Shown here: positions 8,225 through 18,469 of the stretch, in pieces | How the letters are laid out: each line of letters starts with the position of its first letter | How positions within the stretch are numbered: position 1 is the stretch's first letter | From: Agromyces sp. G08B096 | GTDB lineage: Bacteria; Actinomycetota; Actinomycetes; Actinomycetales; Microbacteriaceae | Direction of reading: 5' to 3' | DNA length: 64,000 nucleotides | Assembly (NCBI RefSeq): GCF_040267705.1 | Contig: NZ_CP158374.1 | Location: 3,286,001 to 3,350,000 of the forward strand | Translations under genes and position numbers: made by a program | Notes under the pieces: model-generated | Told to the model about the DNA's origin: nothing | What the model saw: the letters and a program-made list of their open reading frames with translations, nothing else | The model's database searches: none

Positions 8225-9256
8225 GTGACGAACACGTCACCAGGACGTGCGGCGACGATCGAGGACGTCGCTCGCGAGGCGGGGGTATCCCGTGCCGCCG
8301 TCTCGAAGGTGATCCGGAACGCCTACGGAGTCAGTCCCGCCATGCGGGAGCGGGTTACCGCAGCCATCGACAAGCTCCAATACCGGCCCCGACATGCTGC
8401 ACGCGCAATGCGCGGGTCGAGCTTCACCCTCGGCATCGAGATCCCCGAGTTCGGCAACCAGTTCTTCACCCGGGTGCTGACCGGCGCCACCAGAGCCCTC
8501 GAGGGCACCGGCTACCAGCTGATCATCGCGCCAGCCGAGCCGGGATCGAAGTGGGGCTACCGGGCCCTCGAATCCCTCACCGACCACCAGGTGGACGGCA
8601 TCATCGCGATCTCGCCGCTGGTCGAACCCGCCTGGCTCGAACGCCTCGCCACCGCCATCCCCGTCGTCATGCTCGGCCGCCATGACGAGGGTGCAGGCTA
8701 CGACACCGTGACCGGCGACGATCGGGCCGGCACCGACGCGGTCATGGACCACCTGATCGAGCTGGGCCACCGGCGCATCGCGCACCTCACCATCGCCGAG
8801 TCCATGATCGACCCCTCGCTCGCGAGCCCGCATGCGATCCGGCTCGCCACCTACCTCGATCGGATGACTGCGGCCGGTCTGACTGAGCACGCGCAGGTCG
8901 CGCGCGTCGGTGCGGACGACGACGCCCACGCCGCGGCGCTCGACCTTCTCGGCGGCCGCGATCGCCCCACGGCCGTCTTCGTCGGAAACGACCAGCCGGC
9001 GCTCGGCGTGCTCCGCGCACGGATGGAGCTCGGCCTGACCGCGCAGGATGTCTCGATCGCCGGCTACGACGACATCGAGCTCGCCGCCCATCCCGCGATC
9101 TCCCTCACCACCGTCGATCAGGACGGCGAACGCATGGGCGAGCGGGCCATCGAACTGCTCCTCGAGCGGATCAAGGACGGCCGCAGCGCACCCGAGCGCT
9201 ACAGCGTCACTCCCAGACTTCGGGTCCGAGGTTCCACGGCGCCGCCGCGAGCCTGA
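8225..9256 (+). CDS. LacI-family repressor of the rhamnosidase operon
   Basis: The 343-residue protein has an N-terminal helix-turn-helix (ATIEDVAREAGVSRAAVSKVIRNAYGV), a hinge with YRPRHAARAMRG and a periplasmic-binding-protein-like ligand domain ending SIAGYDDIELAAHPAISLTTVDQ. Divergent placement next to the sugar operon, with operators in the 214-base gap, makes it the probable local repressor. Its ligand is probably the imported rhamnoside or a breakdown product (inference). GTG at 8225 follows an AGGAAGCAGG stretch and puts the helix-turn-helix at the normal distance from the terminus. An ATG at 8168 would add 19 residues that resemble no family N-terminus. Confidence 0.88.
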   Translation: MTNTSPGRAATIEDVAREAGVSRAAVSKVIRNAYGVSPAMRERVTAAIDKLQYRPRHAARAMRGSSFTLGIEIPEFGNQFFTRVLTGATRALEGTGYQLIIAPAEPGSKWGYRALESLTDHQVDGIIAISPLVEPAWLERLATAIPVVMLGRHDEGAGYDTVTGDDRAGTDAVMDHLIELGHRRIAHLTIAESMIDPSLASPHAIRLATYLDRMTAAGLTEHAQVARVGADDDAHAAALDLLGGRDRPTAVFVGNDQPALGVLRARMELGLTAQDVSIAGYDDIELAAHPAISLTTVDQDGERMGERAIELLLERIKDGRSAPERYSVTPRLRVRGSTAPPRA

Positions 9257-9263
9257 CCGTCGC

Positions 9264-9581
9264 TCAGCGCTCGACGTCGAGGCGGATGCGGCCGCGGAAG
9301 CGATCGGGATCGTCGTCGCCGGCATCCGCCGACGCGAACGCGATGCCCTTGTCGCCGTCGCCCGGCAGCGGCGCCGGAGCCGGCAGGCGGCTCTGCCGCT
9401 CCTGCTCGACGGCGGCCTCGTACTTGCGCGGTGCGAACACCTCGTCGCCGATCATGAGGACGCCGCCGGCGGTTCCGCCGCGCTTGGTCTTGTCGGAGAG
9501 GTCGATCCAGCCCGCGCGCTGCGCGAGCCAGCCGAGCGCGATGACCGCGACGGCGATCAGCACCCAGATCCACCAGTCCAC
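9264..9581 (-). CDS. small single-span membrane protein, function unknown
   Basis: The 105-residue protein has one N-terminal membrane span (WWIWVLIAVAVIALGWLAQ, residues 3-21) followed by a hydrophilic tail. The tail contains GGVLMIGDEVFAPRKYEAAVEQERQSR and an acidic, low-complexity end. The MIGDEVFAP patch looks conserved-protein-like, but I recognise no family. The start is GTG at 9581 with no strong ribosome-binding site. It converges on the lacI gene, with 7 bases between the stops. Confidence 0.65.
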   Translation of the reverse strand: MDWWIWVLIAVAVIALGWLAQRAGWIDLSDKTKRGGTAGGVLMIGDEVFAPRKYEAAVEQERQSRLPAPAPLPGDGDKGIAFASADAGDDDPDRFRGRIRLDVER

Positions 9582-9592
9582 CCGGCGAGTCT

Positions 9593-9609
9593 AACCGGCT
9601 GACCCGGTT
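9593..9609. terminator. short hairpin downstream of lplA
   Basis: AACCGG and CCGGTT are separated by five bases in the 83-base gap after the lipoate ligase stop. The stem is only six pairs with no T-tract, so terminator activity is uncertain. Confidence 0.3.
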
Positions 9610-9664
9610 GCGCGATCCGGGGCTGTGGAACCGGCAGGCGGGTTGCGCGGGGCCCCGGCAGCGG

Positions 9665-10714
9665 CTACGGCACCCGGTACAGCCACTCCCGCGTGGCGAA
9701 CTTCGTCTCCACGAGCTCCTCGGCCTCGGCGAGCTCGTCGGCGGTCACCGCTCCGGGCGTCGCGCCGTACAGCGAGGTGAAGGTCTGCTTGAGACTCTCG
9801 ATCACGGCCGCCCGGCTGAGGCCCGTCTGCGAGCGCAGGGGGTCGACGCGCTTGGCGGCGGAGGCGATGCCCTTGTCGCTGATCTTCTCGCGGCCGATCC
9901 GCAGCACCTCGAGCATCTTCTGGTTGTCGAGGTCGTACGACATCGTCACGTGGTGCAGCACCCCGCCCGAGCCGAGACGCTTCTGCGCGGCGCCGCCGAT
10001 CTTGCCGAGCGGGCTCGCGATGTCGTTGAGGGGCTGGTAGGTCGCCTCGATGCCGACGGCCCGGAGCCCCTGCAGCACCCAGTCGTCGAGGAACGCGTAC
10101 GAGTCGGCGAAGCTCATGCCGTGCACGAGCTCGGCCGGCACGTAGAGCGAGTAGGTGACGACGTTGCCCTTCTCCATCATCATCGCCCCGCCCCCGGAGA
10201 TGCGACGCACCACGTCGAAGCCGTACTTCGCGGCGCCCTCGGGATCGACCTCGTTCTTCACCGACTGGAACGAGCCGATCACGACGGCCGACTCCTCCCA
10301 CTCCCAGAACCGGAGCGTCGGCTTCCGGCGTCCCTCGCCGACGCGCGTCGCGAGCACCTCGTCGAGCGCGAGGTGCAGCCGAGGCGGCACGGCCGCGTCG
10401 TGCACGATCTCCCACTCGTAGTCGGTCCACGTGCGGGCGTCGGTGAGCGCACGCCGCACCGCGACCGCGACCGCGTCGGCCGAGAAGCCGAGCATCACCG
10501 CGTCGGGCCGCAGGCCCTGCGTGATGGCCTTCGCGATCTGTTTCGCGTCGGACCCCGCCGCGAGGCCGTCGAGCGCGCGATCGATGTCACCGAGGGCCTC
10601 GTCGGGCTCGAGGAAGAAATCGCCCGCGACGCGCGGGTTGCGGATCACGTCGTCGACGACGTCGAAGTCGACGACCACGAGCTTGCCACCGGGAACCTTG
10701 TACTCGCCGTGCAT
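9665..10714 (-). CDS. lplA: lipoate-protein ligase A family, with N-terminal accessory domain
   Basis: The enzyme activates lipoate with ATP and attaches it to lysines of E2 subunits or GcvH. The 349-residue protein has the accessory domain first (residues 1-90: YKVPGGKLVVVDF, AGDFFLEPDEAL), equivalent to the C-terminal domain of E. coli LplA. The catalytic domain follows, with WEWEESAVVIGSFQSVKNEV near 150 and the lipoyl-AMP loop RRISGGGAMMM near 178. This swapped order is seen in other actinobacteria. The start is ATG at 10714. It stands alone, with the cellulase terminator behind it. An octanoyltransferase role cannot be excluded from sequence alone. Confidence 0.87.
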   Translation of the reverse strand: MHGEYKVPGGKLVVVDFDVVDDVIRNPRVAGDFFLEPDEALGDIDRALDGLAAGSDAKQIAKAITQGLRPDAVMLGFSADAVAVAVRRALTDARTWTDYEWEIVHDAAVPPRLHLALDEVLATRVGEGRRKPTLRFWEWEESAVVIGSFQSVKNEVDPEGAAKYGFDVVRRISGGGAMMMEKGNVVTYSLYVPAELVHGMSFADSYAFLDDWVLQGLRAVGIEATYQPLNDIASPLGKIGGAAQKRLGSGGVLHHVTMSYDLDNQKMLEVLRIGREKISDKGIASAAKRVDPLRSQTGLSRAAVIESLKQTFTSLYGATPGAVTADELAEAEELVETKFATREWLYRVP

Positions 10715-10727
10715 GAGGGACAGCCTA

Positions 10728-10767
10728 CGGATGCCTCGCCGCGAACGGGGCCGCGACGAGGCATCCG
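10728..10767. terminator. terminator hairpin after the GH6 cellulase gene
   Basis: Perfect 11-bp arms CGGATGCCTCG and CGAGGCATCCG flank an 18-base loop, 5 bases beyond the cellulase stop on the minus strand. No T-tract follows, as is usual at this GC content. Both arms are copies of the enriched GGATGCCTC word. Confidence 0.65.
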
Positions 10768-10772
10768 CGGCG

Positions 10773-12053
10773 TCACCCGACCGGCGGGACGGCCAGTTCG
10801 ATCAGCTCTCGCGCCTGCTCGGGGAACCACACGCCGGCGGGCGGGTCCTCGATGCCGCGGATCGGGTCGAGCGGTCCGGCGGTGCCGCGGAAGCACTGGC
10901 CGTCGGATTCGCCCGGCACCTTGATCCAGAGGTAGGCGTCGACGAGGTCTGCACCCGTGTCGGTCGTGGGACGCTCGCCGAGCCCGCGGCCAGGCGGGTT
11001 GCACCAGTCCTCGGGCACCGCGAGCCCGCTGGACGAGGCATCCCACGGTCCCTGGCCGTTGCGGCTCGTGTCGATCACGAAGTGCGTCGACGGCGACACG
11101 TCGCCGAGCGCCGCGGCGTACCGCGAGTCGACCCCGGCGGTGTCGAGGGCTGGGTCGGCCGCGCCTGCGCTCCACCGCCCGAACGGGCTCATGGCGACGC
11201 CGTTCCAGCCGTTGGCCGGGCCGCCGTTCCAGTACTGGTTGCCGCATTCGCCGAAGGCGCCGGGGTTCACCTCGGTGACCAGCGCGATGCAGGAGGAGAT
11301 CCAGGTGCCGTAGGCGGTGAGGTTCTCGGTGTAGTGGTAGTTCGACGCGTTCAGGAAGAACCCGTCCGCCCGTTCGACGCCGGCGCGCAGGAGCCGCTGG
11401 CTGATGTCGCCGACGTTCAGCCAGCCGCTGTGCGTGCCGTCGAGGTAGACGGCGGTCGAGGGCAGCGCGCCGAGCGCGTCGACCGCGTGGTTCAGCATCG
11501 CGAAGCGCTCCTCGGCGGCGGTCGCCGCGTCGGCCTCGGCCGGCTGGCACCACTCGAGCGCCCCGTCGAGGTTCGTGTACCACGGGATGATGCCGAGCCC
11601 GTCGGGCTCGAGGATGACGACGGCGTCCTTGTTGCCGATGCCCTTGGCGATGCCGTCGATCCAGGCGGTGTACTCGGCCGCGGTCGTCGCACCGCCGGCC
11701 GAGTACTGCGCGCAGTCGCGGAACGGCAGGTTGTAGGCGACGAGCACGGGCACCTGGTCGGCGGCGTGTGCGGCCGCGACGGCGCGTTTGACGTCGCGCT
11801 TCGCCTCGTTCGGCGTGCCGCCGTTGATCCAGGTCGCCGAGGCGTAGGAGCCGAGGAGCAGCGCGTCGGCGCGTGCCTGCCCGTCGAGTCCTTCGGCGGC
11901 CTCGAGGGTGGTGCTGTCGGGGTTCACCCAGAGCTCGGCGTCCGGGTGGAGCACGTCGTTCGCCGCCTGTGCCGGCGACGCGACGAGCGCGGCCACGGCG
12001 ACGGCTGCGGCGGCGCCCAGCGCGAAGCGCCGGGCGATCGGTGGAAGCTGCAT
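10773..12053 (-). CDS. secreted GH6 cellulase (endoglucanase or cellobiohydrolase)
   Basis: The 426-residue protein has a signal peptide ending SPAQA-AND near residue 30. The mature GH6 catalytic domain has LVAYNLPFRDCAQYSAGG (residues 104-121, with Asp113), VVILEPDGLGIIPW (Asp151, the likely catalytic acid), AVYLDGTHSGWLN and DTSRNGQGPW. It hydrolyses cellulose beta-1,4 bonds by inversion. There is no cellulose-binding module, so it may act on soluble or amorphous substrate. ATG at 12053 has GGAGGAACCG directly upstream. It is a single-gene unit with a CebR-type operator in its promoter. Endo versus exo action depends on loop lengths that I cannot judge here. Confidence 0.92.
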   Translation of the reverse strand: MQLPPIARRFALGAAAAVAVAALVASPAQAANDVLHPDAELWVNPDSTTLEAAEGLDGQARADALLLGSYASATWINGGTPNEAKRDVKRAVAAAHAADQVPVLVAYNLPFRDCAQYSAGGATTAAEYTAWIDGIAKGIGNKDAVVILEPDGLGIIPWYTNLDGALEWCQPAEADAATAAEERFAMLNHAVDALGALPSTAVYLDGTHSGWLNVGDISQRLLRAGVERADGFFLNASNYHYTENLTAYGTWISSCIALVTEVNPGAFGECGNQYWNGGPANGWNGVAMSPFGRWSAGAADPALDTAGVDSRYAAALGDVSPSTHFVIDTSRNGQGPWDASSSGLAVPEDWCNPPGRGLGERPTTDTGADLVDAYLWIKVPGESDGQCFRGTAGPLDPIRGIEDPPAGVWFPEQARELIELAVPPVG

Positions 12054-12127
12054 CGGTTCCTCCTTCGGTCGTCGTCGACCGGTGGCCGACGGCGAGGTCG
12101 GTGTCGGGTGGGTCCGCCGAGCGACCG

Positions 12128-12141
12128 TGAGAGCGCTCTCA
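12128..12141. promoter_or_regulatory. CebR-like operator of the cellulase gene
   Basis: TGAGAGCGCTCTCA is a perfect 14-bp palindrome differing at two symmetrical positions from the streptomycete CebR box (TGGGAGCGCTCCCA). It lies between the predicted promoter and the cellulase start. Repression relieved by cellobiose is therefore likely, although no cebR gene is adjacent. Confidence 0.85.
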
Positions 12142-12158
12142 TGGCGGGTCCTGCCTCT

Positions 12159-12187
12159 ACAGTGCCGCCGCGCCCCAGCCGCGTCAA
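12159..12187 (-). promoter_or_regulatory. candidate promoter of the cellulase gene
   Basis: On the minus strand, TTGACG (12187-12182) is followed after 17 bases by CACTGT (12164-12159), a good -35 and a weak -10. The start would fall near 12152, with the CebR-like palindrome just downstream, a roadblock arrangement. Confidence 0.5.
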
Positions 12188-12230
12188 GGCCCCCGCGACG
12201 GATGTCCCGGCCGCGGGCTTCCCAGCCGAC

Positions 12231-13079
12231 TCAGTCGACCGCGAACCGCTCGTCGAGCCAGCCGATCAGATCGGCCCGGACCTCGGCCTGGTTGGTCTCG
12301 TTGAAGATCTCGTGCCGGGCGCCCTCGTACACGATCACCTCGACGTCGACGAGCCCCGACCGTCGCACGTACGCCTCCGCGAGCCTGCGGGCGGACTCTT
12401 CGCCGCCGAGCGAATCGTCGGAACCGACCATGATCAGCAGCGGCAGCTCGGGAGGCAGCCCCCGCGCCGGGCGACCGAGGAGACGCATGGCGTCGGCCGT
12501 GCCGAACAGCTTCCGCAGCGGCGTCGACGTCGTGTACGGGTCGGCCATGAACTCCGCCGCGACCGACGGCTCGCGGCTCAGCCACTCCACGGGCGTCGGG
12601 CCGAGATGCCGGTGGCGGCGGTTCAGGTCTCCCGCCTCCATGTGCCGGAGCGTCCGGTAGGCGGTGGCGGTCAGCACGACGCCGTCGTACCGGTCGGCGT
12701 GCCGGTTCACGATGATCTGCGCCATCAGCGAGCCCCACGAGTGCCCGAGGAGCACGAGGGGCAGGCCGGGATCCTCTGTCGCGCGGATGAGGTCGGTGAA
12801 CTGCTCGACCGCGGCGATCGCGGCGCGCAGACCGCCCGGCCCGAGGCGGCCCATCCGGGTGAGATCGCCGCCGTGCTGCTCGAACCCCGTCTGCCCGTGG
12901 CCGCGGTGGTCGTCGGCCCAGACGGAGTAGCCGGCCGCGTTCAGCGCCTCGACGAGCCGTCCGTAGCGGCCGATGTGCTCGCCCACGCCGTGCGCGAGCT
13001 GGATGACCGCGTTCGGCTCCTCGACGCGCCATGACCGATAGTGGATGTGCACGCCGTGCGCGTCGGTGTAGGTCGGCAT
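12231..13079 (-). CDS. alpha/beta hydrolase, monoacylglycerol lipase-like
   Basis: The 282-residue cytoplasmic protein belongs to the serine aminopeptidase S33/lysophospholipase group. It has the oxyanion region VIQLAHGVGEHIGRYG near residue 28, the nucleophile elbow LLGHSWGSLMAQ near 115, the acid region IMVGSDDSLGG near 220 and the histidine in ARHEIFNE near 250. These mark a lipase or esterase on monoglycerides or lysophospholipids; the exact substrate is unknown. ATG at 13079 begins MPTYTDAHGVHIHYRSW, a normal start for the family. It is divergent from the amino-acid permease across a gap with an inverted repeat. Confidence 0.85.
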   Translation of the reverse strand: MPTYTDAHGVHIHYRSWRVEEPNAVIQLAHGVGEHIGRYGRLVEALNAAGYSVWADDHRGHGQTGFEQHGGDLTRMGRLGPGGLRAAIAAVEQFTDLIRATEDPGLPLVLLGHSWGSLMAQIIVNRHADRYDGVVLTATAYRTLRHMEAGDLNRRHRHLGPTPVEWLSREPSVAAEFMADPYTTSTPLRKLFGTADAMRLLGRPARGLPPELPLLIMVGSDDSLGGEESARRLAEAYVRRSGLVDVEVIVYEGARHEIFNETNQAEVRADLIGWLDERFAVD

Positions 13080-13112
13080 GGGGCCAGTGTGGCATCCGGT
13101 CGATCCGTCCGG

Positions 13113-13161
13113 ACAGCACCCGGCGGCAGTCGCACCGTCCGGTCCTCCGCGCGGGTGCTGT
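13113..13161. promoter_or_regulatory. long-spaced inverted repeat in the divergent hydrolase/permease gap
   Basis: ACAGCACCCG (13113-13122) and CGGGTGCTGT (13152-13161) are perfect 10-bp inverted arms separated by 29 bases, roughly in the middle of the 146-base divergent gap. They could be paired half-sites of a regulator or an RNA stem. No protein is assigned. Confidence 0.45.
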
Positions 13162-13225
13162 GCACGTCGCGGGCGGGGCCGCCATTCTTGTCCCTGCTCA
13201 CGCATCGTCGCGTCGAAAGGATGCC

Positions 13226-14698
13226 ATGTCCTCCCAGTCCCCGCAGCTCAAGCGGAACGCCGTCGGCCTCGGCGGCGCGGTCGTCATGTCGGCCGCCCTC
13301 ATGGGCCCGGCCGTGTCGGTCTACTTCAACCCGCAGGTCGTCGCGGGCGGCGCAGGGGCGGCGATGCCGTTCGTCTTCATCGTGGCGCTCGCGATCATGC
13401 TCGTCGTCGCCACGAGCATCACCGAGATGGCGCGGGTCTTCCCGAGCGCGGGCTCGTTCTACACCTACGTCTCGCAGGGCATCGGTCCGAAGGCCGGGTT
13501 CGTCACAGGCGGCCTGATGTTCCTCGCGTACGCGCTCCTCGTGCCCGCGGAGCTCGCCCTGATCGGCTTCTACACGTCCGGGCTGCTCGAGGGCTACGGC
13601 ATCCACGTGCACTGGACGATCATCTCGGCGATCTTCACGGTGCTCATGATCGTGCTCTCCCGGCACGGCATCTCCGGCTCGCTGAAGACGGCGGCCACGC
13701 TGTTCGGCATCGAGGTCGGCGTCATCGTGCTGCTCAGCATCATCGTGCTCGCCCAGGGCGGCGCCGACGGCCTCACCCTCGAGCCGCTGAACCCCGCCGC
13801 CTCCCCCACGGGGCTCACCGGCCTCGCGCTCGGCATGACCTTCGGCATCCTCTCCTTCGTCGGCTTCGAGGCCGCGACGACGCTCGGCGAGGAGGTGCGT
13901 CGGCCGCGCCGCAACGTGCCGAGGGCGATCATCCTGTCGCTGCTGCTCGTCGGCGTCATCTACGTCTTCTGCACCTATGCCGAGATGGTGGGCTTCGGCG
14001 TCGGCAACGTCGACGCGCTGACGAGCGACCCGGCGCCGTTCACCACGCTCGCGAAGACGTACGCGCCGTGGCTCGAGATCCTCATCGGGCTCGCGGGCAT
14101 CTCCTCGATCTTCGCCGTCACGATGAACTCGAACAACGGCATCGTGCGGATCGTCTTCGCGATGGGCCGTGAGGGGCTGCTGCCCGCCTCGCTCGGCCGC
14201 GTCCACCCCGTGCGCCGCACTCCGTCGGTGGCGATCTGGCTGGTCGCCGTCGTCTCGGTGGTGTTCACCTTCGGCGTGGGCCTGCTCGCCGGACCGTTCA
14301 ACGCCTACGTCTACCTCGGCTCGGTGCTGACCCTCGCGATCATCCCGGTGTACATCCTCACCGCGATCGCCTGCATCCGGTACTTCTCGCGCGAGGGGCG
14401 CGCCGAGCGCTCGATCGTCAAGCACGTCGTGCTGCCGGTGCTCGGCATCGCGGCGCTCGCGATCCCGATCGTGGGCCAGGTCTACCCGGTGCCGGCGGCG
14501 CCGCTGGCCTTCTTCCCGTACCTGGTGCTGGCCTTCATCGCGATCATGGCGATCGTGGCGCACCGCATCGGCCGGGCGCGCCCCGAGGTGCTGGCGCGCG
14601 CCGGCACGGTCCTCGCCACGGGCGAGACCGAGGAAGAGCTCGAGCAGCAGGATGCCGCCGTGGCGGCGGCCGACCCCGAGCCGAGCGGTCGCCCGTGA
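13226..14698 (+). CDS. APC-superfamily amino-acid permease
   Basis: The 490-residue membrane protein has about 12 spans. It shows the APC signature near the N-terminus (VVMSAALMGPAVSVYFNPQ) and SFVGFEAATTLGEEVRRPRRNVPRAI near residue 215, the usual intracellular loop after TM6. MNSNNGIVRIVFAMGREGLLP follows near 295, and the C-terminal tail is acidic. It imports or exchanges amino acids or related amines; the specificity is not visible. ATG at 13226 follows GAAAGGATGCC. The stop overlaps the next gene as GTGA, so the two are co-translated. Confidence 0.88.
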   Translation: MSSQSPQLKRNAVGLGGAVVMSAALMGPAVSVYFNPQVVAGGAGAAMPFVFIVALAIMLVVATSITEMARVFPSAGSFYTYVSQGIGPKAGFVTGGLMFLAYALLVPAELALIGFYTSGLLEGYGIHVHWTIISAIFTVLMIVLSRHGISGSLKTAATLFGIEVGVIVLLSIIVLAQGGADGLTLEPLNPAASPTGLTGLALGMTFGILSFVGFEAATTLGEEVRRPRRNVPRAIILSLLLVGVIYVFCTYAEMVGFGVGNVDALTSDPAPFTTLAKTYAPWLEILIGLAGISSIFAVTMNSNNGIVRIVFAMGREGLLPASLGRVHPVRRTPSVAIWLVAVVSVVFTFGVGLLAGPFNAYVYLGSVLTLAIIPVYILTAIACIRYFSREGRAERSIVKHVVLPVLGIAALAIPIVGQVYPVPAAPLAFFPYLVLAFIAIMAIVAHRIGRARPEVLARAGTVLATGETEEELEQQDAAVAAADPEPSGRP

Positions 14699-15105
14699 CG
14701 GAGCTGACGCTGGAGCGGGCGGAGCGGATGACCCGCGCCGCCCGCTCCCGGGCGGCCGAGCTCGGCGCACTCGTGAGCGTCGCGGTCGTGGACGCAGGCG
14801 GGCATCTGGTGTCCTTCGCCCGCATGGACGGCGCGGAGATCGCGGGGCCCACGCTCGCCGTGGACAAGGCCTACACGGCCGTGGCGCAGAGCGCCTCGAC
14901 GGCGGAGCTCGCGGTGCTCGCCGCACCCGGCGGCCCGCTCTACGGGCTCGGCGCGAACGGCGGCGGGCGCTACGTGATCTTCGCCGGCGGCATCCCGTTG
15001 CGTGCCGACGGGCGCATCGTCGGCGCCGTCGGGGTGAGCGGCGGCAGCATCGAGGAGGACGAGGCCTGCGCGCAGGCGGGGGTCGCGGCGTTCGACGCGG
15101 GCTGA
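14695..15105 (+). CDS. GlcG/HbpS-like heme- or cofactor-binding family protein
   Basis: The 136-residue protein matches the GlcG/HbpS (DUF336) family along its length: LERAERMTRAARSRAAELG, VSVAVVDAGGHLVSFARMDGA, the central AVDKAYTAV and GGIPLRADGRIVGAVGVSGGS near residue 100. Family members bind heme or corrinoids or sit beside oxidoreductases and transporters, and HbpS is a redox-stress accessory protein. Its role beside an amino-acid permease is unknown. The GTG start at 14695 lies in a four-base overlap with the permease stop, implying coupled expression. Confidence 0.8.
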   Translation: MTELTLERAERMTRAARSRAAELGALVSVAVVDAGGHLVSFARMDGAEIAGPTLAVDKAYTAVAQSASTAELAVLAAPGGPLYGLGANGGGRYVIFAGGIPLRADGRIVGAVGVSGGSIEEDEACAQAGVAAFDAG

Positions 15106-15117
15106 GCCGGCGGAATC

Positions 15118-15144
15118 ATTAGCGACGCTAATTTGTTAGGCTAA
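15118..15144. promoter_or_regulatory. double palindromic MarR operator
   Basis: ATTAGC-GAC-GCTAAT (15118-15132) is a perfect palindrome, followed after three bases by TTAG-G-CTAA (15136-15144). Both are AT-rich islands in very GC-rich DNA and end 4 bases before the marR start, which points to autoregulation of the marR-MFS operon. Confidence 0.75.
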
Positions 15145-15148
15145 GGAG

Positions 15149-15660
15149 ATGACCGATCTCCTCGCCTCCGCCGCGCCTGCCGCGCCCGCGCCCGCGCCGG
15201 CCGCGCCGCCGGCGACTCCCCCCGCGCCCGCCAGGGGCCGTCGCACGACGCTGGCGGAGCAGAGCACCGAGCTCCGCCTGGCGGTCATGCGGCTGGCACG
15301 ACGGCTCCGCCAGGAGCGCGCGGAGACCGAGCTCAGCGGCTCGCAGTACTCCGCGCTCGCGTGGACCGTCAGCGAGGGCCAGCTCACCCCGGGCCGGCTC
15401 GCCGAGCTCGAGCGCGTGACGCCGCCGTCGATGAACCGCACCGTCAACTGCCTCGTCGACGCCGGCCACCTCGTCCGCACGGCCGACGCCGGCGACGGAC
15501 GCAAGGTGCTCCTGCGCGCCACCGAGTCGGGCGAGGCGATCGTGCGCGAGACCCGTCGCCGCCGCGACGCCTGGCTCGCCAAGCGCTTCGCCGCGCTCAC
15601 CCCAGACGAGCGGGAGACGCTCGCCAAGGCCACGATGATCCTCGGGAGGCTCACCGACCA

Positions 15661-15664
<4 letters not shown>
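15149..15664 (+). CDS. MarR-family regulator of the adjacent efflux pump
   Basis: The 171-residue protein has an unusual Ala/Pro-rich leader (residues 6-30), then the winged helix of MarR: GSQYSALAWTVSEGQLTPGRLAELERVTPPSMNRTVNCLVDAGHLVRTADAGDGRKVLLRAT. The DGRK wing and following beta strand are clear. The ATG at 15149 sits just after AAGGAG and the double palindrome. It overlaps the MFS gene by four bases, the classic self-repressing drug-efflux arrangement. The inducer is not known. Confidence 0.9.
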
Positions 15665-18469
<2,805 letters not shown>

